64,000 nt of DNA from Candidatus Nitrotoga sp. CP45. Its GTDB lineage: Bacteria; Pseudomonadota; Gammaproteobacteria; Burkholderiales; Gallionellaceae. The notes under the pieces are model-generated. The model had not been told where the DNA came from and made no database searches. It saw only the letters and a list, made by a program, of their open reading frames with translations. Shown here piece by piece: positions 50,355-60,083 of the stretch; positions within the stretch are counted from its first letter, which is position 1, and each line of letters begins with the position of its first letter. Position numbers and translations under genes: made by a program. The stretch lies in the NCBI GenBank assembly GCA_003402375.1, contig QFXJ01000023.1:1-64000 (forward strand), in the 5' to 3' direction.

Positions 50355-52199
50355 CTATTTTTCATGATGCTGCAACCATTGCTCGAGCATCATCAGGACC
50401 CAAATCATAACGCCGTAATAAGCTGCATGTCCCGAGCGGTGTTGTTCAATCAACGCGTCCAGGTATTCTGGCCTAATATAACCGCGTCCTCGCAATGACT
50501 TCAAACTGTCATAGGTCAACTCTTGCAGTGGACGATAGGTTTGCATCCAGACGCCAAAAGGCAAACCAAATCCTTGCTTGCTCTTGGTGAGCGTTTCTTG
50601 GGGCAAAAAATCTTTAAGCGCTTCCTTAAAAAAGTATCTGAGCTTCAATCCTTTTACTTTAAGGGAAGGAGGAAGTTGCGCTGCAAACGTGACAATATCC
50701 TCATCCAACAGAGGGTAATGAACTGCTACACCCGCCAATTCGCACATTCGGTTAACTTTGCGCAAATCGTTGTCCGCCAAGGTGAATTTTAAATCCAGAT
50801 TAAGGAGGCGATTGATAGAGGAAGTAGAATCGGTACGGCCATATTCTGCCCGTAGCATTGCGTTCGGTTCTTGGTGATTCACTTGGGCCAGAAAGTCAGC
50901 AGTGAATATCTCGGTCGGTGAAGTGCGATGTAAAAAATTATAAGTTTCCAGCCGATCCGGTAATGGAATTCGGGCTTGCGCGATATAGCTTTTTAATTTT
51001 CTCAATAATGGAATATGTTCTATGCCCGGTATACCAGACATAACAGGCTCTAATAGGCCATGCCGTAGCATTGCAGGTACGAGAGAATAAGCTTCGAATA
51101 TTTTTTGTTTGGCATAGCGCGCGTTTCCGCCAAAAATTTCGTCCCCGCCGTCCCCCGCCAGCATTAGCCGAATACCTTGTTCTTTGGCTAATTTGGCACA
51201 ACAGTACGTAGGGACTGCTGATGCATTGCCAAAGGGCTCGTCGTAGGCTTGGGCAATCAGCGGGATCGTATCAACGACATCTTGTGCCGTAACATAATAT
51301 TCGTGGGCATGGGTACCAAAATGTTTGCTCGTAATCCGTGCAAACTCCATTTCATCGTAGCCTTCGGCTGCAAATCCAATAGAAAAGGTATTTGCCGGCT
51401 TAGTGGATGATTGGGCGAGTACCCCTGCAATAGTAGAACTGTCCGTACCACCACTTAGAAAAGCGCCTACTTGCTCATCAGTGACTGACCTTTTCAGGGC
51501 GGCTTGCAGCAATTTCTTAAGGGTTTCTTGGCGTTGTATAAAGTGGCTTTGGCCCGAATCAGCATACTTCAGATGCCAATAAAAATTCGTTTCAATTTTC
51601 CCATTTTGGAATAGCGCATACTGTCCAGGCAATAACTTGCGTACATTTTTATAAATACTTCCTGGAGCAGGGACTGAGTGAAAAAACAAATAATTAAATA
51701 TCGCTTGAGGATCAATCACCCGCTCCATATCAGGATGAGCGACGACCCCGTTTGTGCTGGTCGCAAAAATAAAATGGTTGCGTGGTGCAGCATAACAAAT
51801 GGAATAAATACCCAATCGATCAATGGCAACAAGGGCCGTACCTTCCTGTGCGTTAATAACAGCAACGCAGAAAGCTCCATGCATATCCTCAAGAAATGCC
51901 TTCCCTGATCTTGAATAGGCTTTAGCTACCGCAGCGGCTGAAGTTTGCTCTTGCGCAAGTTCATTTAATTCATCGTTTCCCCAATATACATTGCCGACAA
52001 CCGCTACCTTAAGCAAGCCCTCTTCATGACAACTTGCCTGGTCAATTTTTGACCAACCCGCTACGCCCTCACTACAACCGTAAAGCGACCGTATGGGATC
52101 GACTTTTTTATCAGTCATAACATCAATCATGGCATCGGTTATTTCCTTGGCAAGAATGGAATTCCTCTCGCCACCGAACCAACCACACATTCCATTCAT
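50355..52199 (-). CDS. asnB: Asparagine synthase-like glutamine amidotransferase
   Basis: A 614-residue enzyme with an N-terminal class II glutaminase domain (about 1-215) and a C-terminal asparagine synthase domain with the ATP-binding SGGTDSS near 248. In this family the nucleophile is Cys2, exposed after Met removal. Here the sequence is MNGMCGWFGG: the best ribosome site (AAGGAG) fits ATG 52199, leaving Cys at position 5, while ATG 52190 would give the classical MCGW. Genes of this type are frequent in polysaccharide loci and may amidate a sugar acid. True asparagine synthesis is also possible. Confidence 0.88.
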   Translation of the reverse strand: MNGMCGWFGGERNSILAKEITDAMIDVMTDKKVDPIRSLYGCSEGVAGWSKIDQASCHEEGLLKVAVVGNVYWGNDELNELAQEQTSAAAVAKAYSRSGKAFLEDMHGAFCVAVINAQEGTALVAIDRLGIYSICYAAPRNHFIFATSTNGVVAHPDMERVIDPQAIFNYLFFHSVPAPGSIYKNVRKLLPGQYALFQNGKIETNFYWHLKYADSGQSHFIQRQETLKKLLQAALKRSVTDEQVGAFLSGGTDSSTIAGVLAQSSTKPANTFSIGFAAEGYDEMEFARITSKHFGTHAHEYYVTAQDVVDTIPLIAQAYDEPFGNASAVPTYCCAKLAKEQGIRLMLAGDGGDEIFGGNARYAKQKIFEAYSLVPAMLRHGLLEPVMSGIPGIEHIPLLRKLKSYIAQARIPLPDRLETYNFLHRTSPTEIFTADFLAQVNHQEPNAMLRAEYGRTDSTSSINRLLNLDLKFTLADNDLRKVNRMCELAGVAVHYPLLDEDIVTFAAQLPPSLKVKGLKLRYFFKEALKDFLPQETLTKSKQGFGLPFGVWMQTYRPLQELTYDSLKSLRGRGYIRPEYLDALIEQHRSGHAAYYGVMIWVLMMLEQWLQHHEK

Positions 52200-52501
52200 G
52201 CAATCTTCTCCTTGTTAAGGCCCGCGATAAAATCTAACATATCAACGCAATCACCCTGTATTTCTCCCATGTATTTCTTTTGTTACTTATTTCTGCATGC
52301 CAGCATGTTACTTTATAATATTTAATCGTGGGAAACGTCGATTGATAATGTTAAAAAGCTACAGGGTATTATTTAAATGCGGCAATCTTTTCCATCATCT
52401 TTCGGTAAAGAAACTTAATAATAAAGGCGTACGCTTTGCGCATCCTTTCCAGTTTAGGTTCGGTCTGATGATAAATCATAAACATTTTTGAAAGATTTCA
52501 A
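52200..52501. other. Divergent promoter region between asnB and the sulfotransferase gene
   Basis: About 302 AT-rich bases between divergent genes. No gene seen. It should hold promoters for both operons, but I could not identify convincing elements. Confidence 0.4.
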
Positions 52502-53425
52502 TTGAGTGAATTCTGGATAAAAGTCGATAAAACGCTTCGCTATCATGGGCGGCAGGTTTTACGTTCAGCACGCGATGCGTGGTGGGGCATACGCCATTTA
52601 CCTGTGGAACGCCCTATTTTCGTCATCGGCTGTAGCCGAGCGGGCACCACCTTGGTGTACAAAACATTCTCTGAATCAAAAAGTTTAGGCACGCTTCAGC
52701 GGGAAACGCATGATTTCTGGACGGATATGCATCCACTGGCCAGCAAACACTGGGATACCCATGCATTAAGCGCACAAGACGCCACCCAAAATGACAGGGA
52801 TACTGTAGCCCGCTATTTTTATACCCATACTGGTAAAACAAGGTTTATCGACAAAAATAACCAGAATGGCTTATGTGTATCCTATTTATATTCCTTATTT
52901 CCTGATGCCCATTTCGTTTACGTAAAACGCAACCCCGGTGACAACATCAACTCCCTAATCGAGGGTTGGAACAAACCAAGGGAATTCGCCACCTGGTCAA
53001 ATTTATTACCGGAACAAATCACTGTCGAAAATGGACGGCATACGCAATGGTGTTTCTTCCTGGCCAATGGCTGGCGTGACTATATCAATGCATCTGTCGA
53101 GGAGGTCTGTGCATTCCAATACAACGCGATCAACCAGGCTATCCTCGATGCCCAGCGCATTATTCCAACGGCACAATGGAGCGAAATTTTCTACGAAGAT
53201 ATAGTGCGTCACCCAACAGAAAGTTTCCGCAAGCTATTCGAAGCTAGCGGCTTACCTTTTGATGCGCTACTACAAGCGCATTGCGAGAATGTGTTAGACA
53301 CTCCTTACAACGCCTTCTCCGAAATCCGCTTGGATAAATGGAAGGATGGCCGCAATCGCGAAAAAATTGAACGAGTACTGGCTAAAGTTGAAGCGACCGC
53401 CTGTGCCATGGGATATAAACTTTGA
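52502..53425 (+). CDS. Sulfotransferase family protein
   Basis: A 307-residue cytoplasmic protein. The PAPS 5'-phosphosulfate loop reads FVIGCSRAGTTLV (about 40-52), and the 3'-phosphate motif VYVKRNPGDNINS (about 138-150) has the expected Arg and Ser. It probably sulfates a sugar of the polysaccharide made by this locus. The start TTG 52502 gives a normal N-terminus but has only a weak ribosome site. It overlaps the next gene by four bases. Confidence 0.85.
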   Translation: MSEFWIKVDKTLRYHGRQVLRSARDAWWGIRHLPVERPIFVIGCSRAGTTLVYKTFSESKSLGTLQRETHDFWTDMHPLASKHWDTHALSAQDATQNDRDTVARYFYTHTGKTRFIDKNNQNGLCVSYLYSLFPDAHFVYVKRNPGDNINSLIEGWNKPREFATWSNLLPEQITVENGRHTQWCFFLANGWRDYINASVEEVCAFQYNAINQAILDAQRIIPTAQWSEIFYEDIVRHPTESFRKLFEASGLPFDALLQAHCENVLDTPYNAFSEIRLDKWKDGRNREKIERVLAKVEATACAMGYKL

Positions 53426-54444
53426 GTCGTATCACCCGGGTATTCCATTTATTCGGCTGGGGCAGTGTAATCGGCTTATTATTGCTGGGGTTGGTAGAAG
53501 CCTGGCTACACACAGACGACTTCATGTATCGCTACCGTTCAGTGTTCGCCACGGGACGCGCCATGGGTAAGCTACATTACGTAAAAGCACATAATCCAAC
53601 ACTGCTGATATTGGGAAATAGCCGGATAGATAATGGTTTTATCCCAAAGATCTTGTTGGAAGATGGTGCGGCAAATGTCTCCGGTTTCAATATGGGTATG
53701 CCGGGCGCTAACGCGGGCATTCTTTACGGCGTAGTCAAACGTTTGGCGGATGATGGCAACCTGGGCACAAAAGGCATACGCACTGTAATTATCGGTCTGG
53801 ACGAACATCTGTTACAAGCCGAGGATAGTCTAGGGTATGGTGTGTTTTACAGTGACCCCGCATGGCTATGGCGCAATCGCGATTGGCGTGGAATGCTGGC
53901 GCACAACTTACGCCTATGGGGTTTCTCCGCTAATCTGAAGCAATTGCGGGAGCCGGGCAAAGCACTGGGATTTTTTCAGGCAAGTTTTACCAATACCGAA
54001 CCTATCGGTGGTGGTGCAGCAATGTACTTAGGCTATCGGGCTGGTTTTGGTGGCTTGCAGGATGCAGGACAGATACGCCGGCAGCAGGAAAGTTTTGATG
54101 CGCCCCCCGACGGGGTTCAGATCGACGCGCTATTCGCCACAATTGCCCTGTTGCGACAGTATGGCGTACAGGTGGCAGTGGTATATCCTCCACTACTAAA
54201 TCGTGAACTTTTGTACCTCACGCCGCAGCTACCGGCGGCGCGCCCCTATATCGCCGTGGCTGAGCGTTTGAATGCCCAGGGTGTTCCGCAATTGACACTA
54301 GAGACAGGTATACAGCGCAACCCAGCAATGTTTATCAATTCCGGTCATTTGAATGATCACGGCGCGCAATATCACAGTCGCTTACTGGCCCGGCAATTGC
54401 GGGCCATCTGGCCAAGCTTGTTTGTCAAAGGGAGGGGCGCATGA
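53422..54444 (+). CDS. SGNH/AlgJ-like protein paired with MBOAT (pair 2)
   Basis: A 340-residue protein with one N-terminal helix (about 12-28) and a periplasmic SGNH-like domain. LLILGNSRIDNGF near residue 61 is block I; MFINSGHLNDHGAQYHSRLL near 305 carries the Asp-x-x-His-like end motif. Same architecture as the protein at 47393-48595 but clearly divergent. Its TTG start at 53422 overlaps the sulfotransferase stop, and its stop overlaps the MBOAT start (ATGA), so the three are translated together. Confidence 0.75.
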   Translation: MSRITRVFHLFGWGSVIGLLLLGLVEAWLHTDDFMYRYRSVFATGRAMGKLHYVKAHNPTLLILGNSRIDNGFIPKILLEDGAANVSGFNMGMPGANAGILYGVVKRLADDGNLGTKGIRTVIIGLDEHLLQAEDSLGYGVFYSDPAWLWRNRDWRGMLAHNLRLWGFSANLKQLREPGKALGFFQASFTNTEPIGGGAAMYLGYRAGFGGLQDAGQIRRQQESFDAPPDGVQIDALFATIALLRQYGVQVAVVYPPLLNRELLYLTPQLPAARPYIAVAERLNAQGVPQLTLETGIQRNPAMFINSGHLNDHGAQYHSRLLARQLRAIWPSLFVKGRGA

Positions 54445-55880
54445 TTTTCAGCAGCATGAGCTTCATAATGTTTCTGATAGCGGTGTTATTCCTCTATGCC
54501 GCCACCGATAACTACCGCCAGCGTGCCGCTATCATTCTGGTAGCGAGCTTGGTGTTTTATGGGTCGTGGAAACCCTCCTACCTGCTTTTGCTGATAGCCT
54601 CGCTTACCCTCAACTATGGCTTTTACCGCATCCTCCAACATAGCCCCTCCCGCGCCTGGCTCAGCCTGGCTTTAGTGATTAATCTTGGCGTACTGGTTTT
54701 TTTCAAATATCTGGGGCTGTTTTTCCAGACCCTCATCACCATGGGTGGCTATTTCCAATTCCCCGTACCTGTCGAATCACCCAGTTGGGCACAATGGGCA
54801 CTGCCACTGGGAGTTAGTTTTTATACTTTCCATATGCTCTCGGTGATGATAGACGTGTACCGGGGCGATTGGGTACGCCCGATCAGCTTCCGCGCCTGGA
54901 GCATGTATGTCACCTTTTTTCCACATATGATTGCCGGCCCTATTCTACGTGCCAGCGAATTGGTGGAACAACTGGAAAAACTCGAACCACTAAAATTGGA
55001 TGCGGTACGGCTGGGTGCGCTAATTTTTATCGGCGGACTTATCAAAAAAACACTTTTGGCTGACAATCTAGCGGGGCTTGTGGAGCCACTATATGCTCAC
55101 CCGGAGCAGTTAAATTTTTTCACTTCTTGGCTCGCCACACTGGCCTTCGCCTTGCAGATTTATTTCGATTTTTCCGGGTACAGCGAAATGGCCGTTGGTC
55201 TCGCCCGCATGTTTGGTGTTACCCTGCCACGCAACTTTCTCTACCCTTACATCAGCCGCAGCGTGAAGGAATTCTGGCAACGCTGGCACATTACTCTGTC
55301 GCGTTGGCTCAGGGATTACCTCTATATTTCATTGGGCGGTTCACATTGCTCCTTTCCACGCAACATGGGCAATCTCATGATTACCATGTTATTGGGTGGT
55401 TTATGGCACGGCGCGGGCTGGAATTTTGTGTTCTGGGGTTTCTTGCATGGAAGTTATCTGGTAGGGCATCGTTTGTTACTGCATGCTTACACTTGGGCCG
55501 GCGTCACGGCAGGTTCTATTACTGATCGCACCCTGTCTTGGCTGGGCTGGCCCCTTACCTTCATTTTAGTATGTTTTACCTGGGTATTTTTCCGCGCCAA
55601 CACCTTCCCCGATGCTTGGCACATTAGTGCAACTATGCTGGGTCTGACCCAGCCCAGTGGGGCAATTCATGTTATTCGCCTCTCGGAACAAATGATCATC
55701 GCTGCAGCCCTATTGGTGGCACTGCTGGAACCACATATCGTGGCGTGGTTTCAACGGCAAGGCCCCCTCAATTGGTGGCGGGTAGCCAGTCCTGTGCGTG
55801 GTTTTGCATATGCGGCGCTGGTACTGGCACTAGTAGTGTTTGGCGGCGACACCCAGAAATTCATCTATTTTGATTTCTAA
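54441..55880 (+). CDS. MBOAT family O-acyltransferase (AlgI-like, pair 2)
   Basis: A 479-residue membrane protein with about 11-12 helices. AlgI-type motifs are FDFSGYSEMAVGLARMFGV, FWQRWHITLSRWLRDYLYISLGGS, and LLGGLWHGAGWNFVFWG with the catalytic His. It is a homologue of the MBOAT at 48598-50154. Coupled by overlap to the SGNH gene before it. Two complete pairs in one locus suggest two different acyl decorations or acceptor sites. Confidence 0.93.
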   Translation: MIFSSMSFIMFLIAVLFLYAATDNYRQRAAIILVASLVFYGSWKPSYLLLLIASLTLNYGFYRILQHSPSRAWLSLALVINLGVLVFFKYLGLFFQTLITMGGYFQFPVPVESPSWAQWALPLGVSFYTFHMLSVMIDVYRGDWVRPISFRAWSMYVTFFPHMIAGPILRASELVEQLEKLEPLKLDAVRLGALIFIGGLIKKTLLADNLAGLVEPLYAHPEQLNFFTSWLATLAFALQIYFDFSGYSEMAVGLARMFGVTLPRNFLYPYISRSVKEFWQRWHITLSRWLRDYLYISLGGSHCSFPRNMGNLMITMLLGGLWHGAGWNFVFWGFLHGSYLVGHRLLLHAYTWAGVTAGSITDRTLSWLGWPLTFILVCFTWVFFRANTFPDAWHISATMLGLTQPSGAIHVIRLSEQMIIAAALLVALLEPHIVAWFQRQGPLNWWRVASPVRGFAYAALVLALVVFGGDTQKFIYFDF

Positions 55881-55887
55881 GATTACG

Positions 55888-57096
55888 ATGCAAACTTGGC
55901 TGTATGGAGTAAGTATCGTTTGGCTGTTAGCCCAAGTAGGGTTGCTTTTCGTCTATCGCCATACGCTGGCCGCTTATTGGCGGGAGCCGGTGTTACGTTA
56001 TCCAGTACTGGTTTTTGAAAGTGACGATTGGGGTGCGGGGCCACTAGAACAGGCACAAGCGCTCGATGCGCTGCGACAGATACTAAAAAGCCACCGGGAT
56101 CAGTCTGACCATTATCCGGTAATGACTTTGGGTCTTATTCTGAGCATCGCGGATACTCAGGCCATGTCTACGGCAAAAAACCCCGATTACATTCGGATCA
56201 CTCTCGACCATGCCCACTTCGGACCCGTGTTGGTTGCACTGCACGCGGGGATAGATGAGGGCGTATTTGCCCCACAATTGCATGGCTTAGAGCACTATTG
56301 GCCACCCTCAGTCATAGCGGCGGCAAGGGCGGACGCACCCGTAGCTGCGTGGCTAAAAACAAATGGCTTAGCGTATAGCGAAGACTTGCCTTCCCGCTTA
56401 CAAAGCCGCTGGATTGACGCCACATCACTTCCCTCTCAGCCACTTTCTGAAACAGACATTTATGCTGCTGTAGCGGAAGAGGTTAAAGTTTATATGCAAA
56501 TTTTCGGCGCAAAACCTGCAATTGCGGTACCCACCACTTTTATTTGGAGCGACGAAGTAGAGCGTGCCTGGGCCGCCCATGGCGTGCGCTGCGTGATTAC
56601 TCCCGGCACCCGTTACGAAAGCCGCGATATGCAAGGCCGCCCAAGCGGAGACGGCAAGGTAATCCTGAACGGTGAACACGGGCAAGGAAATGTGATGTAC
56701 CTGGTACGCAACAATTATTTCGAACCTAAACTCGGTCATCTTGCCGAAAAAGGACTGGCCGGCCTATCATTGCAAACACAATGTGGGCGCCCAACTTTGC
56801 TGGAAACACACCGTTTTAATTTTCTGGGTAATCCGGCCCAATCCAAGGCGGCCCTGGCAGAACTGAACCGGCTGCTAACGGAAGCACGGGCACGTTATAG
56901 CGAACTGCGATTCTTATCCACGCAAGACATTGCCGATGCGATTGCGGATCAGGATACGTCGCTGATCGCAACCACACCGCGCGCCCGGATACACGCTTGG
57001 CTCGCGCGCATCAGTCAAATATCACGCTTTTGGAAACTTGCGCGGCTCACTGGATTGGCGGTACCACTATGGTTGTTAAAAAAATGGGCAGCCTGA
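55888..57096 (+). CDS. Membrane-anchored polysaccharide deacetylase-like protein
   Basis: A 402-residue protein with an N-terminal membrane helix (about 4-22). VFESDDWGAG near residue 42 places the double Asp of the NodB/CE4 metal site, PTTFIWSDEVERAW near 215 gives the barrel core, and ETHRFNFLG near 312 supplies a late His. This matches divergent carbohydrate esterase 4-like proteins of exopolysaccharide loci. Deacetylation of an amino sugar is inferred. I start at ATG 55888; an upstream start at 55840 would overlap the MBOAT gene by 41 bases. Confidence 0.72.
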   Translation: MQTWLYGVSIVWLLAQVGLLFVYRHTLAAYWREPVLRYPVLVFESDDWGAGPLEQAQALDALRQILKSHRDQSDHYPVMTLGLILSIADTQAMSTAKNPDYIRITLDHAHFGPVLVALHAGIDEGVFAPQLHGLEHYWPPSVIAAARADAPVAAWLKTNGLAYSEDLPSRLQSRWIDATSLPSQPLSETDIYAAVAEEVKVYMQIFGAKPAIAVPTTFIWSDEVERAWAAHGVRCVITPGTRYESRDMQGRPSGDGKVILNGEHGQGNVMYLVRNNYFEPKLGHLAEKGLAGLSLQTQCGRPTLLETHRFNFLGNPAQSKAALAELNRLLTEARARYSELRFLSTQDIADAIADQDTSLIATTPRARIHAWLARISQISRFWKLARLTGLAVPLWLLKKWAA

Positions 57097-58022
57097 GCGC
57101 GCCGCGTTTTTCTGTCATTATTCCTGCTTACAATGCAGCAGGCACTCTGGCACGTGCACTTGATTCAGTACTAACCCAAACTTGGGCAGCATTTGAAGTT
57201 ATCGTGATTGATGATGGCTCCGTTGATAATACGGCGGCAGTAGCCGCAAGTTATGGGGAAAAAATTCGTTACTTGCGCCAAAACAACGCCGGAGTGTCTG
57301 CCGCACGTAACCATGGCGCACGCATAGCGAGTGGCGACTGGCTGGCTTTTCTTGATGCCGACGACTGGTACTACCCCGACCGGTTGAAATGGCACGGCGA
57401 ATGGATTACGCGCGATCCAATATTGGATTTTCTCACCGGTGATTATGAATATCGTGATATCCATGGCGCACTGCTAAGCTGCTCCATGCAAGGCAAGGCG
57501 TCTGGTCGCGCCATGCTGGCCAAAGCTGCGGGTTGCCGTGAGGTAGTGATGGAAAACGCAGAGTTTGAAACTTTCATTGCCGACCATTTTGGCGATACCC
57601 ATACCTTGAGTTTGCCACGTACCACTTTTCTGGAGTTGGGGGGCTACCCAATGGGATTCAAGGTTTGTGAAGACGTACACCTTCTGACCCGCCTGGTAGC
57701 GCGCAGCCATCGGGTAGGCGTAATTTGCGAACCATTGGCGGTCTATCTCATCCATGCCGCCAGTGCGACCCGTGCTGACCCGGTGCGGGCGCAGTTCGAA
57801 AATGTGCGTACCCTGCTTGCGCTTGGTAAACTCGCAGGCAGTCTGCCACCCGTGGTGCGCCGGGGTTATTTTACCCGGCTGCACCAAGCGCGACTGAATT
57901 TGGGTTACGCGCTAATAAAATCAGGGCGTCATTTTTCTGCCGTGCGCGCCGTGTTACCTTCACTAATCGAAGCGCCAAGCCTGACCAGCATGCGTAATTT
58001 ATTGTCCATCATTAAAGGCTGA
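57069..58022 (+). CDS. Glycosyltransferase family 2
   Basis: A 317-residue GT-A enzyme: FSVIIPAYNAAGTLARALDS, VIVIDDGSVDNTA, SAARNHGA and the metal-binding FLDADDWYYPDR near residue 97. No membrane segments are evident, so it should act on a lipid-linked acceptor from the cytoplasm. It overlaps the deacetylase gene; ATG 57084 is an alternative start. It directly precedes the GT4 gene. Confidence 0.87.
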   Translation: MVVKKMGSLSAPRFSVIIPAYNAAGTLARALDSVLTQTWAAFEVIVIDDGSVDNTAAVAASYGEKIRYLRQNNAGVSAARNHGARIASGDWLAFLDADDWYYPDRLKWHGEWITRDPILDFLTGDYEYRDIHGALLSCSMQGKASGRAMLAKAAGCREVVMENAEFETFIADHFGDTHTLSLPRTTFLELGGYPMGFKVCEDVHLLTRLVARSHRVGVICEPLAVYLIHAASATRADPVRAQFENVRTLLALGKLAGSLPPVVRRGYFTRLHQARLNLGYALIKSGRHFSAVRAVLPSLIEAPSLTSMRNLLSIIKG

Positions 58023-58023
58023 C

Positions 58024-59166
58024 ATGTCGCGTTATCTGGTACTTACCGAGTTATTTTTACCTACCAAAGGCGGTACTGCCGTCTGGTTTGCTGAGGTGTA
58101 CCAACGCCTGTCAGGCAAGGAAACCCACATTGTCACCGCCGATGTACCCGATGCGGCGGCGGTGGATGCGATACATTCCAACACCATACATCGTATCCGC
58201 ATGCGCCGGGTGACTTGGCTCCGGCCGGAATCGTTGGGCATGTACGCTAACCTGCTTATCAAATCCTTATGGTTGGCGCTTACTCACCGCTTCACCGCTA
58301 TCCATGCCGGTCGCGCCCTGCCGGAAGGCATTACCGCCTGGCTAGTAGCACGGTTGACGTTACATCCGGTCGTGATCTACGCCCACGGCGAAGAACTCAC
58401 CACTTGGGGACACGGTGGCAAATATAAGGCAATGCGATTTGCTTTACGGCACGCTGACCAAGTTATTGCGAATAGTGAATTCACCCGCGATACACTCATC
58501 AAAATGGGCGTAAAACCTGCCAACATTACACTCATCCATCCTGGCGTAGACGTGACCCGTTTTCGCCCAGGTTTGGAATGTACAGACTTGCGTCAATTAG
58601 CGGGCGTAACAGATACCGGCAAACTAATCTTGTCGGTAGGACGGTTATCACGGCGTAAAGGGTTTGACCAAGTGATTCAAGCACTCCCCGCACTAATGCA
58701 CGCCGGGCTGGATATACAATACGTACTGATTGGAATTGGCGAAGATTACGATTACTTGTTAAATCTCGCACTTAAACACGGTGTATCTGAACGTGTCCAC
58801 TTATTAGGCCACGTTAGTACTGATGACCTACCGCGTTGGTATAATGCCTGTGACGTATTCATCATGCCTAACCGTGAGATCAATGGTGACACTGAAGGTT
58901 TCGGCATGGTATTTATCGAAGCAGCGGCATGTGGCAAGCCCGCCATTGCCGGACAAACTGGCGGCACTGGTGCAGCGGTAGTGGATGAAGTGACGGGTTT
59001 CAGGGTGGATGGTACAGATGCCGCTGCAATCGCTACTGCATTACAACGCGTCCTGGAAGATAAACAGTATGCCCAGCAGATTGGGAACCATGCATTAGCA
59101 AGAGCGATCAATCAATTTGACTGGTCTATCGTGGCCGAAAAAACCCGACAACTGCAAACGAAATAA
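58024..59166 (+). CDS. Glycosyltransferase family 4
   Basis: A 380-residue GT-B enzyme. The N-terminal half has FLPTKGGTAVWFAEVYQRL and YAHGEEL; the C-terminal nucleotide-sugar domain has SVGRLSRRKGFDQVIQAL and the EX7E motif EGFGMVFIEAAACGKPAI near residue 300. It starts one base after the GT2 stop. Together they would add successive sugars during repeat-unit assembly. Confidence 0.92.
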   Translation: MSRYLVLTELFLPTKGGTAVWFAEVYQRLSGKETHIVTADVPDAAAVDAIHSNTIHRIRMRRVTWLRPESLGMYANLLIKSLWLALTHRFTAIHAGRALPEGITAWLVARLTLHPVVIYAHGEELTTWGHGGKYKAMRFALRHADQVIANSEFTRDTLIKMGVKPANITLIHPGVDVTRFRPGLECTDLRQLAGVTDTGKLILSVGRLSRRKGFDQVIQALPALMHAGLDIQYVLIGIGEDYDYLLNLALKHGVSERVHLLGHVSTDDLPRWYNACDVFIMPNREINGDTEGFGMVFIEAAACGKPAIAGQTGGTGAAVVDEVTGFRVDGTDAAAIATALQRVLEDKQYAQQIGNHALARAINQFDWSIVAEKTRQLQTK

Positions 59167-59215
59167 TACTTGGCCATTGCTGCATTTCAATCGTATTGAA
59201 TACAAGGATAAATCA

Positions 59216-60046
59216 ATGATAAAGCTAATCAAATTATGGATTACATTGCTATTCACAATACTGGCAGTGTTTGGATTGCTTGGAGTAAACCAGGCATCCG
59301 CTGTTGCGGGATATTCCGCGACCACGGCAGAGTTATCCCTACTTCCACCTTTTTGCCAAGCTAAATTAGGTACCAACCCAGCAGACCACAAACTATACTC
59401 CGGAAAAATCGGGCCGGATTGGTTACACATCCACCATTACTGCGTTGGACTCAATTTTACTAATCGGTATAAACGGTCTTTTGGTAACAAAGGGGACCAG
59501 CAATTCTATTTGCAAAGCGCGTTGAGTGAATTTGAATATATGTTTACCCACTCGTCACCCACTTTCTGGATGCGGCCTGAAATGCATGTTCAGAAAGGCA
59601 AATTACTTGCTAGCGCTAAACGCACTGTCGAAGCGGTAAACGAATTTGAAATGGCGCTAAAAGACAATCCAAAATATCTGGAAGCGCATGTTGCACTTAG
59701 TGATCTTTATAAAAATACTGGTCAACCATCAAAATCCATTACGGCATTGGAACAAGCATTGCAGCTTGCGCCAAATAATAAAGCCTTACAAAGGCGATAT
59801 AACGAACTAACAGGTAAAGTCTTTACGCCACCGCCACCGCTACCCACAACAGTCGAGCAGACTGCACCAACCCCTCCTACGCCAATACCTGTTGAGCAAG
59901 CCGCTGCGGTAAGCGGGGTTGATTCGACTACTACGCAACCAGTTCCCGCTTCATCTCCAGTTCCCGCTTCATCACCCGTTGTCGTGCCCGAAAAAATTGG
60001 CACGCCTTCCAACCCATACTGCCGCTTTTGTCCGCCAGAAGAATAA
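59216..60046 (+). CDS. Exported TPR protein with Pro/Ser-rich tail
   Basis: A 276-residue protein with a signal peptide or N-terminal anchor (about 8-30) and two or three tetratricopeptide repeats (about 105-205: EAVNEFEMALKDNPKYLEAH, SKSITALEQALQLAPNN). The Pro/Thr/Ser-rich tail contains two identical six-residue units (PVPASS, 18 bases each). It ends NPYCRFCPPEE, a CxxC that could bind metal or form disulfides. AAGGA precedes ATG 59216. TPR lipoproteins and periplasmic TPR proteins often scaffold polysaccharide export; that role is inferred. Confidence 0.8.
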   Translation: MIKLIKLWITLLFTILAVFGLLGVNQASAVAGYSATTAELSLLPPFCQAKLGTNPADHKLYSGKIGPDWLHIHHYCVGLNFTNRYKRSFGNKGDQQFYLQSALSEFEYMFTHSSPTFWMRPEMHVQKGKLLASAKRTVEAVNEFEMALKDNPKYLEAHVALSDLYKNTGQPSKSITALEQALQLAPNNKALQRRYNELTGKVFTPPPPLPTTVEQTAPTPPTPIPVEQAAAVSGVDSTTTQPVPASSPVPASSPVVVPEKIGTPSNPYCRFCPPEE

Positions 60047-60083
60047 CAATGTCCCATCTGTGCAGTTGAATCTAAAGGATCAT

